Shown: positions 45,711 to 56,292 of the stretch, piece after piece | Layout of the letters: every line of letters starts with the position of its first letter | How positions within the stretch are numbered: position 1 is the first letter of the stretch | From: Cenococcum geophilum 1.58 | Taxonomy: Eukaryota; Ascomycota; Dothideomycetes; Gloniales; Gloniaceae | Reading direction: 5' to 3' | DNA length: 64,000 nucleotides | NCBI GenBank assembly: GCA_001692895.1 | Contig: KV748184.1 | Coordinates: 2,604,001-2,668,000, forward strand | Made by a program: the position numbers and the translations under genes | Notes under the pieces: model-generated | Seen by the model: the letters and a program-made list of their open reading frames with translations, nothing else | Database searches by the model: none | What the model was told of the DNA's origin: nothing

Positions 45711-47056
45711 TTACCTCCAATGATGATCCTCATCACCATATTGAATACCCTCAATCCAGTCCTTCATCTGTTGTGCAATCGCGCCCGCTTCCTTGCCCTC
45801 TTCCAGTCCGCACTCCACTGTGCGGCCCTTCCAACTAATATTCCGCACGGGACTCACCACAGCTGCGGTACCAGCACCAAAGACCTCTATCATGCGTCCC
45901 TCGTCTGCAGCATCTGCGAGCTCTTTCATTGTGAACTTTCGTTCTGTGACTTTCCAACCTTGTGGCTCAAGTCTCTCGCGTGCGAGACCCAAAATCGAGT
46001 CTCGCGTGACACCCTCCAGAATAGTGCCATCAAGCGGGGCAGTCAATAATTCATTCTGGCCCGTCTCCTTGTTCTTCACCGCAGCGAATAGATTCATTGT
46101 TCCGACCTCGGTGATGTATTCCTCCTCTCCGAACAGCCACAGGTTTTGGTGGAATCCTCGGCTCGCTGCTTGCATTTGCGGCACTATGCAAGGAGCATAG
46201 TTTGCGCCAAGCTTCTTGTCTCCTACACCACCTGGCCATGCGCGCACAGCGTAGTCAGTTGCTTCTAATGATACGGCTTTAAATCCAGTGGGATAGTATG
46301 GGCCCACAGGAGAGGCAATTACGAAGAGTAAAGCCGACGCGGGAGGACCAACACCTAGAGTGCGCTGGGTACCAATCATTGTAGGTCGAAGGTATAGAGA
46401 GTATCCACGGGCCCTATAACAATCATAAGACACGCATTGCGAAAGGCAGCGTGACAGGAGACCTCACTGTGGGATGAACCTCTCGTCTAATTTGACAAAC
46501 TTGCCAATGAGATCAATAAGCGCATCCCCATCAAATGTGGGCAATGCTATCCGCGCTGAGGATTTGTTTAATCGAGCCATGTTCTTATCTGGGCGAAATA
46601 GCCTAATGTGTCCACTCTTGTCTTTGTATGCCTTCATCCCCTCGAAGCATTCGAATGCATAGTGGAAGACGCAGGTGGCGGGATCTAAGCTTAGATTCCG
46701 ATAGGGAGTAATGTGCGCAGGTAGCCAGCCTTGTGATGCGGTCCATTCTAGCGATAGCATATGATCTGAGACGATTTGTTAGCTGTGGGGAAGCTGGGCG
46801 CAAAGGATAGATACATGCCAGTAAAGTTGTGCCCAAAGATGAGCTCTTTTGGTGGAAGAAGGTCCTTCGGCGTCGTAGTCTTTGTAATAGACAGCTTCGT
46901 AGGGTCAATGTCTTGAATATTCGCCCCGGAAGAAGCATCAGTGTGAATACTGTAAGCTTTCCGACATCGCTGAGCAGAGGATGTTTGGAGAAGAAGCGAT
47001 CGGCGGAATGAGGAGGATAGAGCAAGCGCGAGCGACGAGGACCGTTGCTGAAGCAT
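45711..47056 (-). CDS. mitochondrial branched-chain amino-acid aminotransferase
   Basis: PLP enzyme interconverting leucine, isoleucine and valine with their 2-oxo acids, class IV fold. Exons: complement(45711..46413, 46468..46765, 46819..47056), 412 aa. The N-terminus [20 protein letters not shown] with following Arg/Ser residues is a clear mitochondrial presequence. [37 protein letters not shown] and [14 protein letters not shown] are conserved. The PLP Lys is in [22 protein letters not shown] and [16 protein letters not shown] complete the active site. Intron 1 appears to be GC-AG: only G|GCATGT...CAG restores the DHMLSLEWT frame. The gene is divergent from the SCY1-like gene (431 bp apart). 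Yeast BAT1 is the nearest functional counterpart. Confidence 0.95.
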
Positions 47057-47487
47057 TTTCAATACAAAGACAAAACCAAAAATCTAATTGCGCATGGGAA
47101 TTGAACAGGAAAAAGGACGCGGTTATGAGCTCTTTGACTCAAATTCCTGGGGGAAGCCGAAGCTAGCCGAGTGCGGATGTGAACACACCGCCTAGAACCC
47201 AGGCCTCTACGCGCCGGCGAGCCCAGCTCGAGACCCAGCGACGTGGGGCATGTGAGAGCCGAAGAACGCCCGATTGTTGCTTCGTATCCAGTATCACCAG
47301 GGTTTTGCTATATATCACTGGAAACCACCAGACAATATTTAAGAGTCCATGCTGGACCCCCTTGCGCAAACAAGGGCGCTGCAGAGCAGTCGCAAGACGC
47401 TGTACCACAACGAACACCTGAGCCACAACAGTTCATGAGATTCTCAATTAACACCACTCAGGACGCCATACTGGCGAACTGTCAACC
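47057..47487. promoter_or_regulatory. divergent promoter region, aminotransferase / SCY1-like gene
   Basis: 431 bp between start codons pointing away from each other. It includes a GC-rich stretch with repeated GACT/GAGCC words around 47,120-47,270. No specific site is recognised; a Leu3-type or Gcn4-type element was not found by eye. Confidence 0.45.
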
Positions 47488-50400
47488 ATGTTCTCCTCGG
47501 CACTGAAGTCCTTCTCCTCGAACATATCCTCGAATTACACTCTGTCGCCTCAACCTATCTCGACATCGGGTCCTTGGAAGATACACGATGCGAAGAAGAA
47601 ATCCACAGGCAAGGCAGCATCTGTATTCATATTTGAGAAGAAGTCGTTGGAATCGCAAGGTGGAAGCTTAGGTAGTAGGGCCAATGCTGCGTCCTTGAAG
47701 AAAGTGCAAGAAGAGGTTATAGAGAGGTTGAAAAAAGAGGCCAGCTCCCTTGCGAGACTGCGACACCCCAGTATACTTGAATTGGTGGAGCCGGTTGAAG
47801 AGACACGTAATGGGGGGCTTATGTTTGCAACAGAGCCTGTGACAGCAGCATTAGCTGGACTGCTGCAAGAAAAAGATGACCAGGAGAAAGGCAGTGGGGT
47901 AGGCGGACGGACAAGTCGATATGTCATTGAAGAATCCGATGGTAAAGGCAGACGAAGGAGAGAAATTGAAATCGATGAGTTGGAAATACAAAAGGGACTG
48001 TTACAAATTGGCAAAGGCCTTGAGTTTCTCCATGAAAGCGCTGGACTTGTGCATGGAAATCTTACTCCGGATGCTATTTTCATTAATGCAAAAGTAGGGA
48101 GCATAAAAATGTCTCGTACAATTATGGCAAGTCTGCTGATGCTCGTGACAGTCTGATTGGAAAATATCCGGATTGGGGTTTTCAGGACCACCAGACAACT
48201 CCACAACAGCTACCTCGGTGGCTCCGATATCACTTTCAGAAGTTCTGAACTACGATCCTCGCTTGCCGCGCTTTGTGCAACTGGATTTGGATTATGCCTC
48301 TCCAGATTTTGTGCTCGATACAAATGTTACATCAGCAGCAGATATGTTCTCGCTTGGCCTTCTAATCATTGCCCTCTATAACTCCCCACATCGGAGTCCG
48401 CTAGAGGTCAATGGAAGTCTCTCTGCGTACAAACGAAAGTTTTCCTCATCCTCGTCAGCACCGACCCAAACTAACAATTTTCTATCTTCACAAGCACTAC
48501 CTAGAGATGTGGCATCCGGGTTGCTTCCACGACTGGTTACAAGACGGCCTGCACAGAGGCTGAGTGCCAGGGAGTTTCAGCAAGCCCAGTACTTTGATAA
48601 CATTTTGGTTTCTACCATCCGGTTCCTAGATTCTCTGCCTGCTAAAACGCCGAATGAAAAATCACAATTCATGAGAGGACTCCCCCGGATATTGAACCAA
48701 TTCCCAAAATCAGTGTTGGAAAAGAAAGTCCTACCTGCTCTATTAGAAGAGACCAAAGACCGCGAGCTACTTTCGTTGGTTCTACAGAATGTCTTCAAAA
48801 TTATTGCCACCCTTCCTTCTGGGAAACGACCTTTTACCGAGAAGGTTATCCCTCGCTTACGAGAGGTTTTTCTGAGCAACAGTAATAAAGGAGCTGCCCT
48901 AGAAAGAGATAGCTTGAAGGAAGCCGGTCTTATGGTGCTGCTCGAGAATATGCAGACTGTTGCTGAAAACTCGTCCGGCAAAGAATTTAAAGACGGTAAG
49001 TCTACTAATTGTTTGTCCACCGCTCATTACTAATTCTACCAGATATATTGCCCATTATACACCATGCGCTTGATTCTCCAACTCATTCACTAGTCGACAC
49101 TTCTCTAAAGTCCCTCCCAGTCATTTTGCCCGTACTTGACTTCTCTACAGTCAAGAATGAGCTATTCCCGGTCATTGCCACTGTCTTCAGTAAGACAAGT
49201 AGCATGGTAACTAAAATCTGCGGACTTGAAGCTCTTCAAACTTTATGTGGTGGTTCTCCGGATCGAAACACACCGCAAGGCGATGGGCTTGACGGAATGG
49301 GTAGTCTAGAATCATCAAAGCCGAAGCATACAAACATTTCAATCCTGGATAAATACACCGTTCAGGAAAAAGTTGTGCCGCTCCTCAAGGCAATTAAAAC
49401 TAAAGAACCCGCTGTTATGGTAAGTGCGTAAAGTATAGTCCATGTACAGAGGTGTCATATTCATCGACTTCTGCTGAATTCAAGCCACACTAAATCACCA
49501 ATTACTATATCTTCTCAAGGGGCCTATGATAACTGATAAAATACGTTGGCTCTCTATGCATGAGTTTTAATCATTTCTCGACGTCAAATATTTCTTGGCC
49601 GTTACCGCATGCTAACCGTTACCACAGATGGCGGCCCTCGAAGTTTTCAAGGAAGTTGGTAAGATTGCCGACTCTGACTTCCTCGCGATGGATGTTCTCC
49701 CAATCCTCTGGCAATTCAGCCTTGGTCCGCTTCTCGACCTACAAAAATTCCAGGCATTCATGACTTTGATCAAGTCGCTTTCCTCCCGCATCGAACAAGA
49801 GCAGACGCGTAAGCTTCAAGAACTGTCTTCTAGTAACACTGCAGCCGCAGCCCGCTCAAACGATTTCATGACATCCGCCGCCATTGGCGGCACTAATGGC
49901 ACGGAAACCGCAAATGGCGAAGAGGCAGATTTTGAGACTCTTGTTCGAAGCGGCCAGCCATTGTCCTCGCCTAGTGCAAATATTGTCAACGACCCCTGGG
50001 CGGCGGCGACAGCGTCTTCATCTACGACCCTCCCCTCCCGACCCTCGAACCCTCGGACCCGTTCTCAAAACGCATCTCCTGCCCCTGCGTTCTCGTGGTC
50101 AACACCCCCACCTTCCTCTCCAGCTCCCCGCTCGAACCCTCTTGCAACACGTCCAAACGCCTCGAGAACTATCACACCAGATAACACTCTCAGCGCATTT
50201 GCACCCTTGACTCCTTCAACTACCACAACGGGCATGAATGCCACATCCGCGTCATCTTACTCACAGCCACTACAACCATCACGACCAGGCATGGGCATGA
50301 GCATGAGCAGCATGAGTGTTCTGTCGCCCACCAATAACACCCAAAACCAGAGTAGTTCCTTCAATTGGTCTGCAGCGGTTGCGCCTGCCTCTTCTACGAG

Positions 50401-50689
50401 CAATGTGTGGGCACAACCATCCATGTCATCGTTACAATCTCAAAACCATACCCAAACTTCCTCACCGTTTGCAATTGCTCCACCACCAAAGGTGCCGTAT
50501 TCGAATTACGGGATCGCTCCGCCGCCTTCCGCGCCGGCGAGTGGGAGGCCAGGTATGGGGATGAGTGGGGTTTTAACAGGAGGCGAAAGAAGTAATCTTA
50601 GTACGGGACAAATGCAAGGTCAAGCGCAAGGCCAAGCGCAGGCGCAGGGCCAGAAACAGGGATTGGACAAGTACGAGAGTCTGTTATAG
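47488..50689 (+). CDS. SCY1/SCYL2-like pseudokinase with HEAT repeats
   Basis: N-terminal kinase-like adaptor implicated in clathrin and trans-Golgi/endosome traffic in animals (SCYL2) and represented by Scy1 in yeast. Exons: join(47488..48093, 48152..48995, 49043..49419, 49628..50689), 962 aa, all in phase. The kinase core is degenerate: the HRD motif is replaced by VHGNLTPDAIF and DFG by SGLGF (residues ~185-213), so catalysis is unlikely. HEAT-like helices follow (FLDSLPAKTPNEKSQFMRGL, VLEKKVLPALLEET, DILPIIHHALDSPTHSLVDT, YTVQEKVVPLLKAIKTKEPA, AALEVFKEVG). The last ~250 residues are Ser/Pro/Gln-rich and end GLDKYESLL. The final intron is longer than usual (208 bp). Confidence 0.92.
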
Positions 50690-51087
50690 TGGAATAAAAT
50701 GGCATACCTTTGATCAAAAGTTGGCTGGCGTAGTTTTTATTTTGGAACACTTCAACACTGGAACACTTTAGCGCTTGTACCCAATCTTCTTGGACAGTCT
50801 TGTAACACCTCGAATCTAGGATCCTATGCGCCCCCCAGATAAGATGAGGTCTCTTCGTGACTAGCTCTTTTGACGTGATCAGCCTCGGCTAACTGAAATC
50901 AAAGGTTCTATTCACGGTCATAAATTATAGTATTACAGTTATCTACAGTCTACAATCTGTCGTCTAGGTTTAGCTCCATCATACAGAGGCTTCACCCAAT
51001 AATGCCATGCCTAGGGAAAAAAGAAACCGATCTCCACAGTCATGCGGTCGAGGGTGGAGAGGAGTTGATACAGAGCAGAGCAACCAC
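50690..51087. other. intergenic between convergent genes
   Basis: About 400 bp of 3' flank for the SCY1-like gene and the MFS pseudogene. Nothing recognised. Confidence 0.45.
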
Positions 51088-51977
51088 TCAGAAATCCTTC
51101 CTCGCATGCTTACTCATCTTACGCAAGCGCTCACCATAAGTATACAGCACATACGGAATAGGTATGAAGGCGATACCGAGGAACGCCAGCGTACTACTCA
51201 CCCAATTCACGCCCAGATTTTTGTACATCGCAGACGTAAAGAACGGAAACCCCGCGCCGAATGAGCTGCGCATGAAGTCGTTGCCGGCGAATACTGAGGC
51301 AGCATAGTCCGGATAGGCGTCGGAGAGGTAACTGAGGACAGAATTGAAGAGCAGGAAAGCAGCGACGGAAAGTAACCTGAGCCGATGATTGGCATGATCC
51401 AGTGGATACTAGGCCGTGCGCTCCAGCTGAACCAGAACAGGCAGACTGGGATGAAGAAGCCGCCGACCATGGCGGGCGGGAGGCGTTTCTCTGGCTTTAG
51501 CTCGCTGTTCTCGTTGAGCTGCTTCTCTTAGACAAGGTGTAGATGGGCGAAGAAGGGAGGGGTAGTGGCGAGGGCGCCGATCATGATGTCGAGGAAGGCG
51601 AGCCCTTCCTGGCCTAAGTTGAAGCCGTAGATTTCGACAAAGGCGATCGGGAAGGATTCAAAACAGATATATAGGAGGCCGTAGGTCAAGGCGATGTACA
51701 AGTTCAGTAGGAACACTATTGGCTTAGTAAAATGTGATCCGATAGGTTCATCACGGGTTCTCACACCTTCAAGGCCACTGATCGGTCGATCTTCCGTATC
51801 TGGGTCGTCTCCACGAGCTCCAATGTGGCCATGATGGGCAGCATTCCCAGATTTCTCTTCATGGACATATTTTTTCCACAGAGATGGGTTTCTCTCTTCA
51901 GCACAGGTAAAATATTTATTGCTAGAAGCAAAACGAACGAGACGTCCAAAAGCTGAATCACGAATGAGATTAGACAT
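51088..51977 (-). pseudogene. broken MFS drug/polyamine-type transporter
   Basis: Remnant of a 12-helix antiporter of the Tpo/Flr type. The cytosolic N-terminus is preserved (MSNLIRDSAFGRLVRFAS, NPSLWKKYVHEEKSGNAAHH). After GVRTRDEPIG the sequence jumps directly to mid-protein SHFTKPIVFLLNLYIALTYG and ESFPIAFVEIYGFNLGQEGL, so roughly the first six helices are missing. A TAA (51530-51528) then interrupts the loop before KQLNENSELKPEKRLPPAMV. A one-base deletion in a T run near 51,367-51,372 shifts frame before the last helices (RSSFGAGFPFFTSAMYKNLG, STLAFLGIAFIPIPYVLYTY). The terminal GERLRKMSKHARKD is intact. Three independent lesions rule out a functional transporter. Confidence 0.85.
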
Positions 51978-54445
51978 TCTTATGGCTTTGAAAGGGGGGC
52001 GCAGTTGGGGAAATTGACCATCATAGCGGGTGTCCTAAAGATCCTAATATATATTATACTGTACCTTTCGTCATCAGCGCGGCTCTCACTTGGGCTCGAA
52101 GATGTGCGCTCGGCATCTGGGAAGTGTCCGTAAGATGCCGATGATTGTATCAAATCGTGTAGGGCCAGAATCAAACTTCTCCGATTAGAGTCGTTATCAT
52201 GTTTGGTGACATTAAGAATCTGTGAAGATGTTCCCCGCCATTGAACGCGTCCTCGTTTCGGTACCATTGCAAGGCCTATTGCGGGATCTACGGCTCTCTC
52301 CTGTCATTCTCCTCCATCCTTTATATTTTCCCTCATTATAAGTTTGGTCAAGCGTTGAAGTTATCTATCACTAATCCGAGAAAGGTGGAGAGTTTCGCCT
52401 GCTATGGAGTACAGTTGAGAATGACTTTATTCAGTCTATCAAATGCTAGTCTGAACATCCCATGTCAAATCCCGTAAAACTCTTACGTCTTTGGTATCCA
52501 CGGAGCCGCTACGTCGAAGTTTGTGCCCCTCAAACCAATGTTAAAGTGGGCAACACAGTGCTCAGCTGGCACAAAAGCGTGGACTTCAAAAAGCGCATAT
52601 TCTTCTTGTCCTGGGCGAGATAAATCCCAGCAGCTGCCGTCCTCTATGCGATGAATCATATTATTATTGTTGGCCATGGAGGTAGCCCTACTACAGAGGT
52701 GCGACGGGTGCTGTTCGACGTCAGTTTCAACGTGTATCATCACTCTCTAGGGACCCCTGTAGGGGGTCAATTCTCTTATGTATATTAGGGCTCTTAGAGC
52801 CACCTTGAATAAAGGAGATCACTCGTACAATTCTGTGTCTCTACCTACCAGCTAGCTTATGTCATTCGTGATACCTACCTGGCTAAAAATCATCCTATCC
52901 TCATTGGCCCCTCCCTAATAAGTTACGCGCATTCACTGGTAGGAACAACAGGAACAATAGGAACGGGAGGCGACTGGACTGAGAAGATGGAGGCGGCTAG
53001 GGTAGTGCTTATGGTGCACCACGAATGTGGTTAGTCATTCGCTTTCGGGCCGATTGACTCCGCACTAACGGAATCGCGTCTGAGCTTGCTGAGGTAACGG
53101 AAAACTACCCGCGCGGGCACGAGCATGACCAGAGCTTTATCGAAGATGTAGAGACGATAGGTGGCTAAAGGCTAATTAATTAGATGGAAACGAGAGATAA
53201 GGAGTAGAGTGGTAAGGGAGGTAAATGTTCCAAGAACCTCATTTTAACTACTATATACGGTTTAGCTTGCAAGATTAACGCGGCTGCCGATCTAAAGGAC
53301 CTTCAGACTGGCGATCCCTTCCCGTTAATTCGCGTCCAACGGTTATCGATAAGAAATAGCCAATCAATCGAGCTGGATTTAACGCCCGTACTGAGGAATA
53401 TAAAGCTTTGATTTTATAGTAATTTGATATACACGCTTAATATTAAGTGGGCTAAACAAGATCTACATTAATTCTGGCACGTTTAGAAGGCATTAGAGTA
53501 GGTAGTTAATTAATGGAGTCTATAGGTGCACGCGTTGTTTTGAAAAACTGGTGTTCGCGCACGGACTATTTACTCGTTGGACGCTAACGTGTCAAGGGAT
53601 ATTCTGGAGCTTCCAGATTGGTTCTGAAGTTGCAACCGAACGGCCCTAAAATCTTACAGTCTTAAATATATTAAAGATAGGGTTTAGTTATAATATTTAA
53701 GGATAGCTTCAATATATTAACAGCGATCATTTTAAAGAATTCGATATTAAAAACTCATTAGGTGTGGAGCGCACGGGCTAAAGTTCATCTAGTGTAAGGT
53801 TTTACAATGTGGCGTATTTCAACACACTCTGCGAGTCTCGTACCCAGAGCCGCTTCGCTTTCGGCCAGAAATCCAACCCTCGGTTCGGCCGCAGTTTGGC
53901 CTTCGTCCTAGCAAACTTCGGGTCAGGATCCCATCGATGGAAAACCCGCATCAATCGGAACTATGTATCACGGAATGAGGCTGGCCTCGAAGAGCAACAT
54001 CGTCTGGCGACTTTGCGAAGAACAGGCACGATGTCTCCCAGGGTCATTGGGGCCCCGGATTATCACTCCTGCTCGCCAAGTCTCGATGTGTCTTTCGGGG
54101 CCTGCCAAACGCATGCCGGCGCTGATTGGTGTGATCGCAAACTGTGCTCGTCCCGTCCACCCTGGATTAGATGGTCCTCCCCGGTTGATGTGTTCCAGCT
54201 TTTGGGACGAGCATCGGTCCCATGCTGGTTTTGTAAATGCCCATGTATACTACTAGACCTTCATCGCCTTATCTTATATTTTTGCGAAGGTGCTCCACCC
54301 CCTCTAGTTGACTGCTCGCTCCATCTCTTTTCTCGAGGCAACATATCCTATTCTTTCGTTCCGAAACAGGCACTTTCGCTTTGTCTTCACTCTTTTGGGA
54401 ATTCATCAACACACTTGAGGACTGTGGTACATATCACCAGCCGTC
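51978..54445. repeat. repeat debris and unassigned sequence
   Basis: About 2.5 kb upstream of the sugar transporter. A minus frame at 52483-52743 (IEDGSCWDLSRPGQEEYALF) may be a gene relic, but I do not recognise it. About 52,745-52,960 has LTR-like features (AATAAA in AGCCACCTTGAATAAAGGAG). The part 53,220-53,800 is TA-rich. Bases 53,320-53,380 match the reverse complement of the piggyBac-family right end (GTTATCGATAAG, CCAATCAA). Bases 53,620-53,660 share TTGCAACCGAACG and flanks with 19,090-19,140 in the large island. The plus frame 53809-54489 is not convincing protein. Confidence 0.5.
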
Positions 54446-56275
54446 ATGGGTTTGATGACGGGGAAGAGAGCGTACAATTGGTGCGCTGACCATCTTGTTT
54501 TCTGGTTACAGCTTCGGCTAACTATTGAATCCACAGGTACATTTCTCTAGTAGCAGCAACTTGTATGGTTTTGTACGGATACGATGCCTCAGTCTATAAT
54601 GCAGTTCAAGGATCTAAGCATTGGGTTACTTATTTCAACGAACCAGTATACATCTCTTCACATTAGCACTTCATGCCTCGAGCTCACAGTATTTCCTAGA
54701 ACACGCAAACAATTGGAGCAGTCAATACTGCTTACACTGTCGGTGCTATCGTGGCAGGGTTCTTCTTTGGAGGACCTGTCGCTGATTACTTCGGGCGCCG
54801 AATCGGTATGGCTGCTGGATGCGTCCTCGTAATTATTGCAACTCTCATCCAAGTGTTCTCTCCTCGAGGGAATATTGGATGCTTTATTGGTGGCCGTGTC
54901 GTGATCGGTTTGGGCCAAGGTCTTGCTTTGAGTAAGTTCTTTTGGACTCTCAACAGAACACCAGTTAATCAGTGTAATAGCTGCTGGTCCTATTTACATT
55001 GGCGAGCTTTCCCCACCTGAGATTCGCGGAACCATCATGTCATTTTGGCAGATGTTCTACAGCGTTGGCAGCTTCATTGCGTAAGTTAACTCTTACTCTT
55101 TTCTGAGTCCATGTGGCTAAACCACGATAAGTTACTGGGTTAACTATGCCTGCACCAAACATACCGGAACGCTTGGGGAATGGGACTGGAAGATGGTTGT
55201 GATTTTCCAGCTTCTCGTTCCTATCATTATCCTCGCCCAGCTTTGGGCCATCCCTGAAACACCCCGTTGGTATATCCAACACGGCAACCGGCTTGATGAC
55301 GCTCGTGCTTCCCTCTACCGCGTGCGTGATACAGACCAGGAGGTTGAAGACGAAATCTTAGTCATCCGCGAGGCTATCGAGTTCGAGAAAGAAGCCATCT
55401 CCAGCAGCTACTCCGCTCTCTGGAAAGATAAGTCGGTCCGTAAGCGGTTGTATCTTGCGCTCATCCTCAATGCTGGCCAGCAGATCACCGGCCAGGGAAC
55501 GCTCAACACATACAGCACTATCGTGTACAAGAAAGTATTCAAGGATGCTTCACAGATTGCTCTGATTAATGCTCTCAATGCCACTTTCGGAATCCTCTTC
55601 ACCCTCAACGCTACTTGGACCGTTGACCGCTTTGGACGCAAGTTCCTTTTCATCACTGGTGCGATCGGTATGTCCATTTGCATGATGATCGTTGCCACGG
55701 TAGAGACACAAACACCCAACCCTAATGGCGCCAAAACGGTTCCCGTCGGTATCTCAATCGTCTTCATTCTATTCATGTTCGCTTTCTTCTGTAAGTCGAA
55801 GTTCTCGTGAGCCACCGACCCATTCTCTTTGCTGATCCTTCTCGCAGACAAACCATCGTGGGGTGCAACGACCTGGATCTGGACCTCCGAAGTCTTCTCC
55901 ATGAATGTGCGCGCGCAGGCTGTCGGCATGGCCTCGCAGACGCAGAACGTCGCCAACGCCATCGTGCAGCAATTTTTCCCGACCTTCCTCAACAACTGTG
56001 GCTTTTACGCCTTCTACATGTTCGCAGGCATCTGTGGCATGCTCGCTGCCTTCGTCTGGTTCTTCGTGCCCGAAACCAAGAAGGTCTCGCTCGAGGAGAC
56101 CGACGTGCTGTTCGGCGGCTCCAACCATGTCGAGAAGGGTGCTGACTTGATTGGCGCGGAGGACGCGCATCATGCGAGATTGGAGAGCATTGAAATCGAT
56201 GACGATATGGCCATGCGAGATTGGAGAGCATTGAAATCGATGACGATATGGCCATGCGAGATTGGAGAGCATTGA
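54446..56275 (+). CDS. MFS sugar/H+ symporter
   Basis: Predicted plasma-membrane sugar transporter; substrate unknown (lactose-permease-like or hexose). Exons: join(54446..54480, 54537..54645, 54700..54931, 54981..55080, 55132..55790, 55848..56275), 520 aa, in phase. Landmarks: MGLMTGKRAYNWYISLVAAT; YGYDASVYNAVQGS; FFGGPVADYFGRRIGM; GRVVIGLGQGLALT; AGPIYIGELSPPEIRG; AIPETPRWYIQHGN; NAGQQITGQGTLN; VDRFGRKFLF; SWGATTWIWTSEVFSMNVRA; MASQTQNVANAIVQQF; and FVPETKKVSLEETDVLF. Twelve helices are expected. The last ~20 residues come from a 41-bp tandem triplication that shifts frame. With one copy the protein would end after RLESIEIDDDMARRLRR. Helices and signature motifs are unaffected, so it is probably functional. 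Confidence 0.93.
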
Positions 56276-56292
56276 AATCGATGACGATATGG
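56170..56292 (+). repeat. 41-bp tandem repeat, three copies, across the transporter stop codon
   Basis: Copies at 56170-56210, 56211-56251 and 56252-56292 are identical apart from the first base of copy 1. The unit starts CCATGCGAGATTGGAGAGC. Because 41 is not a multiple of 3, each copy is read in a different frame, and the stop at 56275 falls inside copy 3. Confidence 0.95.

Noticed and set aside
45793..46200. 135-residue frame opposite the aminotransferase
   Set aside because: Low-complexity mirror of the conserved PLP-enzyme exon.
51980..52267. 95-residue minus frame next to the MFS pseudogene
   Set aside because: Could be read as extra N-terminal sequence, but the typical family N-terminus already starts at 51977.
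53809..54489. 226-residue open frame upstream of the sugar transporter
   Set aside because: No recognisable domain, Cys/Trp/Arg-rich in an unstructured way, and it overlaps the true first exon of the transporter in another frame.
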